From: Streptomyces sp. MMG1533
GTDB lineage: Bacteria > Actinomycetota > Actinomycetes > Streptomycetales > Streptomycetaceae
Assembly (NCBI RefSeq): GCF_001279775.1
Contig: NZ_LGDG01000233.1
Coordinates: 5,707-69,706, forward strand
Direction: 5' to 3'
DNA: 64,000 nt
Part shown: in pieces, positions 1-8,308 of the stretch
How positions within the stretch are numbered: position 1 is the stretch's first letter
Layout: the number at the start of each line of letters is the position of its first letter
Notes under the pieces: generated by a model
What the model was told of the DNA's origin: nothing
Seen by the model: the letters and a program-made list of their open reading frames with translations, nothing else
Database searches by the model: none
Position numbers and translations under genes: made by a program

Positions 1-230
1 TCCACGACCTCGTACATCACGCTGAGGTCGTCGTCGGTGAGATCCGTGCGCCGCTTCTGCAGGATCGCGAGGACATGCTGCCCCGTGGGCGTGCCCGCGT
101 GCTCCGGCAACGGCTCCGCGTTCTCGTCGGCGTCGCTGACCCGCAGCCACGCGGCCAGCTCCTGCGAGGTCATGTTCACCGCGCGGTGGAAGTCCTCCCA
201 CAGCGCGTCGAGTTCGAGGGCGTCGGTCAT
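1..230 (-). CDS. DUF3140 family protein (3' part cut off by window edge)
   Basis: Reading the minus strand from the ATG at 228-230 gives MTDALELDALWEDFHRAVNM followed by a segment with TSQELAAWLRVSDADE and a HVLAILQKRRTDLTDDD block. I recognise this as the N-terminal part of the small DUF3140 proteins common in actinobacteria. About 76 residues are present and the stop lies outside the window. No catalytic motif is known for the family, so no function is assigned. The gene lies 37 nt downstream of dps on the same strand, so the two may be co-transcribed, which would fit a stress-related role. That last point is inference. Confidence 0.75.
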   Translation of the reverse strand, partial: MTDALELDALWEDFHRAVNMTSQELAAWLRVSDADENAEPLPEHAGTPTGQHVLAILQKRRTDLTDDDLSVMYEVV

Positions 231-266
231 CAAGTGCCCCTTCGTACGTCTGGGTTCGGGCGCGGG

Positions 267-749
267 TCAGCCGTCCTTCGGCCAGTTCTCCGCGTCGAAC
301 ATCCAGCGCTGCTTCTCCAGCTCGGCGGTGACCGTGATGAGCAGGTCCTGGGTGACCGGGTCGGCCTTCTCGGTCGCCTCGATGCGCTCGCGCAGCCGTC
401 CGATCGCCGCCTCCAGGGCCTCGACCATCACCTCGACGACGTCCGAGTCACGGACCCAGCCGTCCTTCGGGGCGGGCAGTGTGAAGGCCGACGCGATGGT
501 CTCCGGCCGGCCGTCGGGGGGCAGGCCGAGCGCCGAGGAGCGTTCCGCGACGGTGTCGGCGAACTCGCGTGCGGCCGTGACCACTTCGTCGAGCTGGAAG
601 TGGATCGAGCGGAAGCGCGGGCCCACCACGTTCCAGTGCGCCTGCTTACCGATCAGGGAGAGCCCGAGAAGGTCCACCAGCGTGCTCTGCAGTGCGTCCC
701 CGGTGACCTGACGGGCGGGTTCGGGAATCGTGCTCTTCACGACAGTCAT
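267..749 (-). CDS. dps: Dps-family DNA starvation / ferritin-like protein
   Basis: This 160-residue protein has the Dps-type iron site: QAHWNVVGPRFRSIH followed by QLDEVV, which supplies the His and Asp/Glu ligands shared between subunits, in a four-helix ferritin-like fold. Dps proteins oxidise and store iron with peroxide and in many species compact DNA in the cytoplasm. The open frame extends 25 codons upstream, but the ATG at 747-749 (MTVVKSTIPEPARQ) has GGAG-like bases just before it and gives the usual Dps length, so I chose it. The gene precedes a DUF3140 gene on the same strand and diverges from the thiolase gene. Confidence 0.88.
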   Translation of the reverse strand: MTVVKSTIPEPARQVTGDALQSTLVDLLGLSLIGKQAHWNVVGPRFRSIHFQLDEVVTAAREFADTVAERSSALGLPPDGRPETIASAFTLPAPKDGWVRDSDVVEVMVEALEAAIGRLRERIEATEKADPVTQDLLITVTAELEKQRWMFDAENWPKDG

Positions 750-916
750 ACGGTGCTTCTCCTTGCGGGTCGTTTTGGGTGGCGCGGAGCAGTGCGTCCT
801 GCTTCGCCTCCTCGCGGCAACCACTCCATGGCGGCGCGGGTGCCCAGGGCGAACCGGTGCAAACGCCTCGCCGGGGATCTTCCCCGGGAGTCACCGGCGG
901 GGATATAGTCAAAAAC

Positions 917-927
917 TAGCAGTGCTA
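917..927. promoter_or_regulatory. 11-bp perfect palindrome between dps and the thiolase gene
   Basis: TAGCA-G-TGCTA is a perfect inverted repeat in an A/T-rich patch (905-935) that stands out from the GC-rich background. It lies about 45 nt upstream of the thiolase start and in the 5' region of the divergent dps. It resembles one arm of a CIRCE element (TTAGCACTC) in wording but lacks the paired arm at 9 bp, so HrcA control is not claimed. A dimeric repressor site for the thiolase is possible. Confidence 0.3.
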
Positions 928-972
928 ATTAACTGTCCCCGATGCCGACCGATGTCGGCCAGGAGTCCTGTC

Positions 973-2160
973 GTGCGTCCCGTCCACTTCGCGGCCGCCC
1001 GCCGCACCCCCATCGGCAGACTGCGCGGCGCCCTGTCCGCCGTACGCCCCGACGACCTCGCGGCGACCGTGATCCGCGCACTCGTCGCCGACGTCCCCGC
1101 ACTCGACCCGGCGCGCATCGACGACGTCTACTGGGGCGCCGCCAACCAGGCTGGCGAGGACAACCGCAACGTCGCCCGGATGGCCGCGCTGCTCGCAGGC
1201 CTGCCCGAGACCGTGCCCGGCGCCACGGTCAACCGGCTGTGCGCCTCCGGCCTCGAAGCCGTCACCGCCGCCGCCCGCACCATCGCCGCGGGCGAGGCCG
1301 ACATCGTGCTCGCCGGCGGCTCCGAGTCGATGAGCCGCGCCCCCTTCGTGCTGCCGCGCCCCGACGAGGCCCTGCCGCACCGGATCGAGACCGTCGACAC
1401 CCGGCTCGGCTGGCGTCTGGTCAACCCGGCGATGAAGGAACTCCACGGCCTGCTCGCCATGGGCGAGACCGCGGAGGAGGTCGCCGAACGGTACGGAGTG
1501 ACCCGTGAGCGGCAGGACGCGTTCGCGCTGCGCAGCCACCGGCTGGCCGCGGACGCCCGCAAGAACGGCCACTTCCACGACGAACTCCTGCCGGTGGAGC
1601 GCCCCGACGGCGTCGTCGTCGACAGCGACGAGTGCATCCGCGAGGACACCTCGCCGGACAAACTGGCGCGGCTCAAGCCCGTCTTCCGGGAGGGCGGCAC
1701 GGTCACCGCGGGCAACGCCTCGCCGATGAACGACGGTGCCGCCGGACTGCTCCTGGTCGGCGAGGAGGCCCTGAACGAACTCGGCCTGGAGTCGCTCGGC
1801 CGCTACGTCGCCGGCGCCTCGGCCGGTGTCCACCCCGACGTGATGGGCATCGGCCCGGTCCCCGCCACCCGCAAGGCGCTGGCCCGCGCCGACTGGAGCG
1901 TCGGCGACCTGGAGGAGGCCGAGTTCAACGAGGCGTTCGCCGCGCAGGCCCTCGCCTGCGTGGACCAGCTCGGCATCGACCCGGACCTGGTCAACCCGAG
2001 CGGCGGCGCGATCGCCCTCGGCCACCCGCTGGGCTGCTCGGGCGCCCGCATCCTGACGACGCTGCTGCACCGGATGCGGCGGACGGGGGCGGGGCGGGGT
2101 CTGGCGACGATGTGCGTGGGCGTGGGGCAGGGGAGCGCGGTCCTGGTGGAGCGGCACTAG
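973..2160 (+). CDS. Thiolase (acetyl-CoA C-acyltransferase / beta-ketoadipyl-CoA thiolase type)
   Basis: The protein (395 residues, normal thiolase length) begins VRPVHFAAARRTPIGRLRGA. It carries the acyl-accepting cysteine in NRLCASGLEAV, the NEAFAAQAL motif, and the C-terminal GGAIALGHPLGCSGARI block with the catalytic His and Cys, so it should be active. Thiolases cleave 3-ketoacyl-CoA with CoA or run the reverse condensation in the cytoplasm. The sequence does not tell a degradative FadA/PcaF enzyme from a biosynthetic one. AGGAG at 961-965 sits 7 nt before the GTG at 973, which favours this start over the in-frame ATG at 952. The gene stands alone, with no fadB or pca neighbour. Confidence 0.88.
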   Translation: MRPVHFAAARRTPIGRLRGALSAVRPDDLAATVIRALVADVPALDPARIDDVYWGAANQAGEDNRNVARMAALLAGLPETVPGATVNRLCASGLEAVTAAARTIAAGEADIVLAGGSESMSRAPFVLPRPDEALPHRIETVDTRLGWRLVNPAMKELHGLLAMGETAEEVAERYGVTRERQDAFALRSHRLAADARKNGHFHDELLPVERPDGVVVDSDECIREDTSPDKLARLKPVFREGGTVTAGNASPMNDGAAGLLLVGEEALNELGLESLGRYVAGASAGVHPDVMGIGPVPATRKALARADWSVGDLEEAEFNEAFAAQALACVDQLGIDPDLVNPSGGAIALGHPLGCSGARILTTLLHRMRRTGAGRGLATMCVGVGQGSAVLVERH

Positions 2161-2170
2161 GTGCGCCGGC

Positions 2171-2232
2171 CGGACAGTCCGCTGACGCTGATCGGACAGT
2201 CCGGTGACGCTGTCCTGCCGGTCCGGTGACGC
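2171..2232. repeat. Short tandem repeat after the thiolase gene
   Basis: A 20-bp unit (CGGACAGTCC then GCTGACGCTG) at 2171-2190 recurs with one change at 2193-2212. A third, shorter copy (GGTCCGGTGACGC) lies at 2220-2232. The period is 22 bp. Each unit contains the self-complementary GGACAGTCC, so the array could form small hairpins in the 3' region of the thiolase mRNA. No function is evident. Confidence 0.55.
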
Positions 2233-2338
2233 GGGGCCCCGGCGGAGCCGGCTCCCGGAGACGTCCGCGCCGACACCGGCCACCTGGCGAGACGCTCCTT
2301 ACGCGCCCCGGTTGCCTGCACATAGCATCGGTCTTCGC

Positions 2339-3112
2339 ATGAACACGATGACCCTCTGGCACATCACCGGCTGGGAGTTCGCCGCCCTCGCCTTCGCCGC
2401 CCTGCTCGTCGGCTTCTCGAAGACCGCCGTGAGCGGGGCCAACACGGTCAGCCTCGCGATCTTCGCCGCCGTCCTGCCCGCCCGCGCCTCCACCGGCGTG
2501 CTGCTGCCGGTCCTGATCGCCGGGGACGTGCTCGCCGTGCTCACCTACCGGCGGCACGCCCACTGGCCCACGCTGTGGCGACTGTTCCCGGCGGTCGCGG
2601 TCGGCGTGGTCGCCGGCACGCTGTTCCTGGTGTGGGCGGACGACGGGATCGTACGCACGTCGATCGGGGCGATCCTGCTGCTGATGGCCGGGGTGACGGT
2701 GTGGCGCCGCCGCACGGCCGACGCCGAGGAGGAACCCGACTCGGTCACCACCCGATCGGGCCGCGTCAAGGCCCGTTCGTACGGCGTCCTCGGCGGCTTC
2801 ACCACCATGGTCGCCAACGCGGGCGGCCCGGTGATGTCGATGTATCTGCTCTCCGCCGGCTTCCGCAAGCTCGGCTTCCTCGGTACCTCCGCCTTCTTCT
2901 TCCTGATCGTCAACGTGTCGAAGGTGCCCTTCAGCGCCGGGCTCGGCCTGATCGACGGCCATTCGCTGCTTCTCGACGCGGCGCTCGTCGCGTTCGTCGT
3001 GCCCGGCGCGTTCATCGGCAAATGGGCTGTGAACAGGATCAACCAGCGACTGTTCGAGCAACTGGTGATCGGGGCGACGGTTCTGGGCGGCCTACAGCTC
3101 CTGCTGCGCTAG
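2339..3112 (+). CDS. TSUP (TauE/SafE) family membrane permease
   Basis: This 257-residue integral membrane protein has about eight hydrophobic segments. The first is WEFAALAFAALLVGF with the GFSKTAVSGAN motif near residue 20, and the second half repeats the pattern at GGFTTMVANAGGPVMSMYLL. This two-fold repeat is typical of TauE/SafE permeases, which move sulfite, sulfoacetate or related organic anions across the cytoplasmic membrane. The substrate cannot be read from sequence. The ATG at 2339 is chosen because upstream in-frame codons are charged and Pro-rich, unlike a membrane N terminus. Its last 21 nt overlap the 3' end of the convergent HAD phosphatase gene. Confidence 0.85.
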   Translation: MNTMTLWHITGWEFAALAFAALLVGFSKTAVSGANTVSLAIFAAVLPARASTGVLLPVLIAGDVLAVLTYRRHAHWPTLWRLFPAVAVGVVAGTLFLVWADDGIVRTSIGAILLLMAGVTVWRRRTADAEEEPDSVTTRSGRVKARSYGVLGGFTTMVANAGGPVMSMYLLSAGFRKLGFLGTSAFFFLIVNVSKVPFSAGLGLIDGHSLLLDAALVAFVVPGAFIGKWAVNRINQRLFEQLVIGATVLGGLQLLLR

Positions 3113-3916
3113 CCCCAGCAGGGCGGGCAGGTCCGCGAAGGACTCGATCACGTGATCGGGCGTGCCGCTCGCCGCCTCATGGGTCTCCGGCAGGTACTTG
3201 CCGGTCTTCACCAGCACCCCGGTGACACCGGCGCGTTGCGCCGCGAGTACGTCGGACTCGATGTCGTCCCCGATCATCACCGCGTCCCGCGCACCGACCC
3301 CGAGGTGCGCCAGCGCCGCCGCGAAGAAGGCCTCCGACGGCTTGCCCGTGACCTCGGCCTCGACCCGCGCGGCCTGCTCCAGCCCGACCAGGAAGGCACC
3401 GGAGTCGAGCCGCAGCCCGGCGTCGGTGCGCCAGTACAGATTGCGGTGCATCGCCACCAGCCGGGCACCGCGCTGCAGATGGCCGAAGGCCCGGTCGAGC
3501 GCCGCGTAGTCGAACTCGGGACCGGCCCCGCCGACGACCACGACATCCGCAACGGCGTCGGTGTCGTCCGTGTCGAGCACCGTGACACCTTCCAGGTCCT
3601 CTCGGATGTCACCGCTGTTCAGCAGGGCACACCGCGCACCGGGCCGGTGCTCGGCGAGATACGCGGCCGTGACGGCCGGCGCGGTCAGGATGTCCCCGGC
3701 GGTCACCGGAAATCCCGCGTCCGCCAGCGCCGCGGCGATCGAGGCCCGCGTCCGGGACGTCGTGTTGGTCACCAGAGCCACCGGGAGACCGGCCTGCCGG
3801 ATCTCCCGCAACGCCTCGACCGCCCCCGGCAGCGGCCGCCACGAGACGGTGAGGACCCCGTCGATGTCGATCAGGACGGCACGCACCGGGCCCAGGACGG
3901 GACGTTCTGACTCCAT
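3092..3916 (-). CDS. HAD-superfamily subclass IIA phosphatase (NagD/LHPP-like)
   Basis: The 274-residue protein contains all four HAD motifs: the nucleophile VLIDIDGVLTV (residues 14-24), LVTNTTSRTR, the lysine of GKPSEAFF, and MIGDDIESDVLAAQ that binds Mg2+. The cap between motifs II and III is the C2 type of the IIA subclass, as in NagD, phosphoglycolate phosphatase and LHPP. Such enzymes dephosphorylate small phosphometabolites in the cytoplasm; the true substrate is not predictable. The gene is convergent with the TauE-type permease, overlapping by 21 nt, and has no obvious operon partner. Confidence 0.85.
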   Translation of the reverse strand: MESERPVLGPVRAVLIDIDGVLTVSWRPLPGAVEALREIRQAGLPVALVTNTTSRTRASIAAALADAGFPVTAGDILTAPAVTAAYLAEHRPGARCALLNSGDIREDLEGVTVLDTDDTDAVADVVVVGGAGPEFDYAALDRAFGHLQRGARLVAMHRNLYWRTDAGLRLDSGAFLVGLEQAARVEAEVTGKPSEAFFAAALAHLGVGARDAVMIGDDIESDVLAAQRAGVTGVLVKTGKYLPETHEAASGTPDHVIESFADLPALLGLAQQEL

Positions 3917-3974
3917 GACGGGACCATAGCGTTCCGGAGGCCGACCTCCGGTCGTCGGCGCCGCGCGTACCGCC

Positions 3975-6587
3975 TCACGGAGTGCCGGACGGAGTGCCGG
4001 ACGGGGGAGTGGACGGCGTGGTGACGGGCGTGGGGCTCGCCGGTGGGGTGGCGGGCGCCGCGGGTGTCTCGGGACCGGACTGCAGCATGGCGACCGTCGC
4101 CGCGCCCGCGAGTGCCGTCGCGACGGTGGTCGCCACGGCCACGATCACCGTGATGGCGGGCGCGGTGACGGTCGACAGCCTGCGCAGGTCGCGCAGCCCG
4201 TTCCACGGCATTCCGGCCAGCCGGGCCAGACGTATTTCCCAGGACAGGCCCAAGCCGTAACAGAAGACGACCACCGCGCCGGTCCGCAGCAGCAGCACCG
4301 TGATGGCGTCGCGGGTCGTGTAGGGAGTGGAGAGCGGTATGAGTATCAGTTCGGGAAGGAGGATCGCGAGGAAGAAGAACGTCGACTTCACGACCGGAAG
4401 GTGGCCGGGGAGCCGCGTGTAGAAATAGCCGTAGAACGCGCCGTAGACCACCCAGCGGAGCATGTGCAGGACGACCGTCAGGAGTTGGGCCAGCGACATC
4501 TCGGGAAAGAGCCATTCCCAGGAACGCAGATCCATGATGACGACCGGTATCGCGAAGACCAGGCCCAGGATGCCGACGTCGAGGGCGTTTCGCAGCGGGG
4601 TGCGGGCCGCGCTGCTGGAAAGTGCCGGACTGGTGAAGGTGGGGCGCCGCTTTCTGCTGGGCATCGCTCGCTCGGCGAGCTCGTTCCACTTCTGCTCGAA
4701 CTCCGCCGCTTCCGTTTCCGCGGCCCCGAGAGAACCGGACGCCGATTTGTGGTACCGCGTCCAGGCCTGCCGGTAGACGCGGTTGCGGGCTTCCAGGCGC
4801 ATCAGACGGACGTAGGCCCCCGGGGAGATGCGGGAGAGGCGGAAAGCGGCGTCGGCCTTGGCCTGTGGCAGCAGGAGCCAGAATGCGAGCACACCGATCA
4901 CGCAGGCGATCACATCACTCGCCATGAACGAAAAACCGGCGAGCAGCGGACTGATCGACAAGCCGACGAGAAGTACGCCGGCGACCCGGGTGGCATCGTC
5001 CCGGACCGCCTCCGACCCGCCACCCCGGCGGAAGAGGAGGTGAATCGTCATGACCGTCGCGGTCAGGGCCGCCAGCCCCATCAGGCCGTAGGCGGTGGTC
5101 AGGGCGTCGATCCGCGCTCTGAAAGGCGCGTCGTCGCCGGTCCAGGAGAGGTACTTCTTCAAGGGCACCAGGCACAGCGCGGCGGTGAGGGCGCAGGCGA
5201 CCAGCGCGCTCGTCGGCGGGCCGGTCAGGCGTCGGGCGGTGTACGACAGTGCGGCGGCCCACACCAGCGAGCAGCCGATCGCGAGTGTGAAGGTCAGGGT
5301 GTCCGGCACCGCGCCCGACATCAGCGACGCGGTCCACAGCCCGGTGAAGAGCAGCACCCCGAAAGCCGCACCGATACGCCATCCCTGCCCGACCAACTGG
5401 GTCAGCAGACAGGGGCCGACGACTGTTCCGGCGGCGGCGACGGCGAGCGTGAAACTGCTCGCCCCGGTATCACCGAAGCGGAAGAACACGGCCGCCACGG
5501 CGCCGGGCAGGGCGGCGAAGGGCGCCGCCGTGACCTGCTTCAGCCGGCGAGAGGGCGGCACCCGGCCCGCGGGGCCCGGTCGGCGATGGACGGCGATGAC
5601 CAGCAGGGCGGGCAGCAACAGGCTCCACCAGGCGAAGGACACGCTGGTGAGGTAGGCACCGGGCGTGCTCTCGTACCCCGAGAACGAATAGTCCGACGTG
5701 GCGAGGACATAGCCGGTCGCCCCGCTGGTCAGCGTCACCGCGTACGCGACGAACCGGCGTGCGGGAGAGATCCAGTACCGCGAGGCCAGGAATCCCAGAC
5801 CAACGGCGGCGAGGACCAGGACCAGCACATTGCGGTGGGAACCTCCCTCTCCCGAGTCCGCGGCCATGGCGATTCCGCTGTCGAGGGTGCCGTCGCGGTC
5901 CAGGTAGATGTGGAACGCCGTGCCGGAATCGCGGGTTCGGGCTTTGATGGTGTGCGCGTCCTGGGCGGACGGTTCCAGCACGGATACCCCGGTGAACGAA
6001 CAGCCCTTCGAGGAAAAGGCGAAGCTTCTTTCCCCGACCGGCGGGGCGTACTGCTCGCTCCCGTCGTACGAACACGACACATAGAGGTGGGAGGTACCGG
6101 CCAGGTCGAGTGTGGTGGTCGGCAACGGAAAGGTCGCCACGAGCTGTTTCGCGCGCTCGTCGGTGGTGGTGCGCGGCGCCCGGGGATAGACCCAGCCGGA
6201 TCCCTCGGCGTACAGGGAACAGCCCATTGCCGTTTCGAAGTTGTTGATGTCGTTGGTGACTGTTCCCTCGCGTACCAGCGCGGCCAGGGGATCCGCCTTG
6301 GCCATACGGAAGACCTCCTCACCGGTGACGGTGAGTTCCCCGCTCTCCTTCATGGTGATGTCCAGTGAAAAAGACGAGGTACGGTCGCTTCGCCCTTGGG
6401 AATGGGACAACCAGTACGTGACGCCCTCCGGTATCCCCTCGACGGGGGCGTACTCGGCCTCGACGGTCTCGGTGGTCCCATGGATGTCGGGCAGGGCAGC
6501 CCAACTGGAAGCGGCGATGACGACTGCCGAGAGTAATGCGCCAACTGTTCGGAATGGATGTGTGCGAATCCAGGAAAGTCCCCCCAC
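3975..6587 (-). CDS. Large integral membrane protein of unknown function
   Basis: The coding frame gives about 870 residues from a GTG at 6585-6587; the start is uncertain because no clear ribosome site or ATG precedes the signal-like segment TVGALLSAVVIAASSWAAL. Residues about 30-240 look extracytoplasmic and contain a few Cys (TAMGCSLYAEG, YVSCSYDG, SKGCSF) that could form disulfides. From about residue 250 there are at least a dozen hydrophobic helices, interrupted near residues 585-640 by a charged, probably cytoplasmic stretch (RLMRLEARNRVYRQAW, AAEFEQKWNELAERA). The protein ends in a Pro/Thr-rich tail (SPTPVTTPSTPPSG). I do not recognise the family. It is monocistronic and diverges from cobK. 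A sensor or transporter role would be speculation. Confidence 0.7.
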   Translation of the reverse strand: MGGLSWIRTHPFRTVGALLSAVVIAASSWAALPDIHGTTETVEAEYAPVEGIPEGVTYWLSHSQGRSDRTSSFSLDITMKESGELTVTGEEVFRMAKADPLAALVREGTVTNDINNFETAMGCSLYAEGSGWVYPRAPRTTTDERAKQLVATFPLPTTTLDLAGTSHLYVSCSYDGSEQYAPPVGERSFAFSSKGCSFTGVSVLEPSAQDAHTIKARTRDSGTAFHIYLDRDGTLDSGIAMAADSGEGGSHRNVLVLVLAAVGLGFLASRYWISPARRFVAYAVTLTSGATGYVLATSDYSFSGYESTPGAYLTSVSFAWWSLLLPALLVIAVHRRPGPAGRVPPSRRLKQVTAAPFAALPGAVAAVFFRFGDTGASSFTLAVAAAGTVVGPCLLTQLVGQGWRIGAAFGVLLFTGLWTASLMSGAVPDTLTFTLAIGCSLVWAAALSYTARRLTGPPTSALVACALTAALCLVPLKKYLSWTGDDAPFRARIDALTTAYGLMGLAALTATVMTIHLLFRRGGGSEAVRDDATRVAGVLLVGLSISPLLAGFSFMASDVIACVIGVLAFWLLLPQAKADAAFRLSRISPGAYVRLMRLEARNRVYRQAWTRYHKSASGSLGAAETEAAEFEQKWNELAERAMPSRKRRPTFTSPALSSSAARTPLRNALDVGILGLVFAIPVVIMDLRSWEWLFPEMSLAQLLTVVLHMLRWVVYGAFYGYFYTRLPGHLPVVKSTFFFLAILLPELILIPLSTPYTTRDAITVLLLRTGAVVVFCYGLGLSWEIRLARLAGMPWNGLRDLRRLSTVTAPAITVIVAVATTVATALAGAATVAMLQSGPETPAAPATPPASPTPVTTPSTPPSGTPSGTP

Positions 6588-6716
6588 CGGATCAGTGTAG
6601 GGGTGGGTCTGACAGGGCGTACAGATATGTGAAGCCGTTGACTGGCGCGTCCCGTCGGCCTGGGCGCCTGCTCCCTGGTGCCCGCTCCAGGCCCACGACC
6701 TCGTAGGCTCGGCGCC

Positions 6717-7463
6717 ATGTTCTCGCACGTCCTCATCCTCGGTGGCACCGCCGAGGCCCGGAAGCTGGCCGCCGTGCTCGCGGCCCGCCGCGGTCTCCGG
6801 GTCACCACCTCGCTCGCCGGGCGCGTGACCCGGCCGGGGGCGATCGCGGGGGACGTACGGATCGGGGGCTTCGGCGGAGCGGAGGGGCTCGCCGACTGGC
6901 TGCGCGAGCAGCGCGTGGACGCGCTCGTCGACGCCACGCACCCCTTCGCCGCCGACATCACCGCGAACGCGGCGGCGGCCGCGGCGGCGACGGAGGTTCC
7001 GGCGGTGGTGCTGCACCGCCCGGCCTGGCGGCCCGGCCCGCAGGACCGCTGGCACACGGTCTCGTCGCTGGACACGGCCGCGGCCCTGCTGCCGCGGCTC
7101 GGCCGACGGGTGTTCCTGACCACCGGGCGCCTGGGCCTCGCCGCCTTCGCGCATCTGACGGACCTGCACTTCGTCGTACGGTCCGTGGAACTGCCGGAGC
7201 CGCCGATGCCGCCGCACACCGAAGTCCTCCTGGCCCGTGGGCCGTTCACCGTCACCGACGAGTCCGCGCTGCTGACCGACCACTGCATCGACGTACTGGT
7301 GACCAAGGACAGCGGGGGAGAGGCGACGGCGGCCAAACTGACGGCCGCGCGCGAACTGGCGTTGCCCGTCGTGGTCGTGGGCCGCCCGCCACTGCCTCAC
7401 GGCGTGACCACGGTCCCCGATGTGGCGGCGGTCCTGGCCTGGCTCGGCCTCAGCCCGCGGTGA
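6717..7463 (+). CDS. cobK: Cobalt-precorrin-6A / precorrin-6A reductase
   Basis: The 248-residue protein starts MFSHVLILGGTAEARKLAAV, the typical N terminus of CobK/CbiJ, with the nucleotide-binding glycine segment. It contains DATHPFAADITANA and VLVTKDSGGEATAAKL, both characteristic of the family. CobK uses NAD(P)H to reduce a corrin-ring double bond in precorrin-6A during adenosylcobalamin biosynthesis. The ATG at 6717 fits the family's N terminus. cobF lies 0.85 kb away on the other strand, so this is a split piece of a cobalamin locus. Its 3' end overlaps the convergent Cys4 protein gene by 14 nt. Confidence 0.9.
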   Translation: MFSHVLILGGTAEARKLAAVLAARRGLRVTTSLAGRVTRPGAIAGDVRIGGFGGAEGLADWLREQRVDALVDATHPFAADITANAAAAAAATEVPAVVLHRPAWRPGPQDRWHTVSSLDTAAALLPRLGRRVFLTTGRLGLAAFAHLTDLHFVVRSVELPEPPMPPHTEVLLARGPFTVTDESALLTDHCIDVLVTKDSGGEATAAKLTAARELALPVVVVGRPPLPHGVTTVPDVAAVLAWLGLSPR

Positions 7464-7953
7464 CGACAAGGGCGCGAAGGCGTTCGATGGCGCTCAGTAC
7501 CTCGTCGCGGTTCTTGGCGCTCTTGACCCAGGCGGGCAGGCGGGCGACGTAGGTCATCTTCTGCCCCGTGTCGTACCAGGGGGCTCGCTCGCGCAGGGAG
7601 GCGCCGACGAACTGCCTGAGCAGCTCCAGCTGTTCGAGGCTGTACGCCCACAGCCCGCCGTGCCGGGTCTCGACCTGCAGCCAGAGCGGAAGGCGGAAGT
7701 AGGGGTCGCGGGCCTGCATGTGGGAGCCGCCGGAGAACTCGATCGACCGGCCCTGCCAGGTCCGGGACAGCCCGCAGGCGCGGCAGACGAGCCGACGGGG
7801 TGCGAACAGCCGTGCGGACGGGCCCTGTTCGGCCGTCCGTTGCACCTCCACATGGGCGATCCGCGTACAGCGCGGGCATCGCACCAGCACCGAGTCGGTG
7901 AAGTCGTACTTGGTGCTGCGCGGATCACGGAAGCGGGTCGGTGCCGGAGACAT
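7450..7953 (-). CDS. Hypothetical protein with Cys4 zinc-ribbon-like motif
   Basis: The 167-residue protein starts MSPAPTRFRDPRSTKYDF. It has two CxxC knuckles, VRCPRCTRI near residue 25 and LVCRACGLSR near residue 55, separated by a basic segment, so it probably binds one structural zinc. The rest is rich in aromatic and basic residues (DPYFRLPLWLQVETRHGGLW, YVARLPAWVKSAKNRDEVL) with no membrane helix. I do not recognise a characterised family; similar small proteins occur in Streptomyces. The ATG at 7951-7953 was preferred over an upstream one at 7989 because conserved-looking sequence begins there. It sits between cobK and cobF but nothing ties it to cobalamin synthesis. Confidence 0.65.
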   Translation of the reverse strand: MSPAPTRFRDPRSTKYDFTDSVLVRCPRCTRIAHVEVQRTAEQGPSARLFAPRRLVCRACGLSRTWQGRSIEFSGGSHMQARDPYFRLPLWLQVETRHGGLWAYSLEQLELLRQFVGASLRERAPWYDTGQKMTYVARLPAWVKSAKNRDEVLSAIERLRALVVTAG

Positions 7954-8001
7954 GCCCGCGAGTATGGCAACCGCCCTCCCGCGCGGCACCCCCCTTTTTT
8001 T

Positions 8002-8244
8002 TCAGCGGGCCGTGCTCGAGGCCAACTCCGCCGGCTGCTGCTGCGGCACCCCGTCGCTGAGGTCCTCCAGCCACATGGTCCAGGCCGCACCGAGGACCCG
8101 CGCCTCGCGGGCGCCCGCCTCGGTGCGGGACAGGAGGGAGCCGTCGCGGGTCAGATGGCCCTCGTCGACCATGCGGTCGAAGACGGACAGCAGGACCTCC
8201 GACGCCAGTCGAGGAAACCGCGCCTCCCGGCGACTGTCACGAGG
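8002..8244 (-). pseudogene. Orphan C-terminal fragment, winged-helix-like
   Basis: A frame open only between an upstream TGA (8245-8247) and the TGA at 8002-8004 encodes about 80 residues including LASEVLLSVFDRMVDEG, LTRDGSLLSRTEAGAREARVLG and a final SSTAR. The strand-turn-strand pattern (HLTRDGSLLSRTEAG) recalls the winged-helix tail found at the C terminus of some drug-efflux MFS proteins and in MarR-like proteins. There is no plausible start at the 5' end, so I read it as a truncated remnant. A C6/T8 homopolymer run lies right at its 3' end (7989-8002). Identity is uncertain. Confidence 0.35.
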
Positions 8245-8308
8245 TCACGATCACCCTCGTACGCCGTCCGCCCATGCCGGAGCGGTCTGACCGGGCGCCT
8301 CCGGAGAC

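Noticed and set aside
917..927. Possible CIRCE / HrcA site upstream of the thiolase
   Set aside because: Only one short palindrome is present; the full TTAGCACTC-N9-GAGTGCTAA arrangement is absent.
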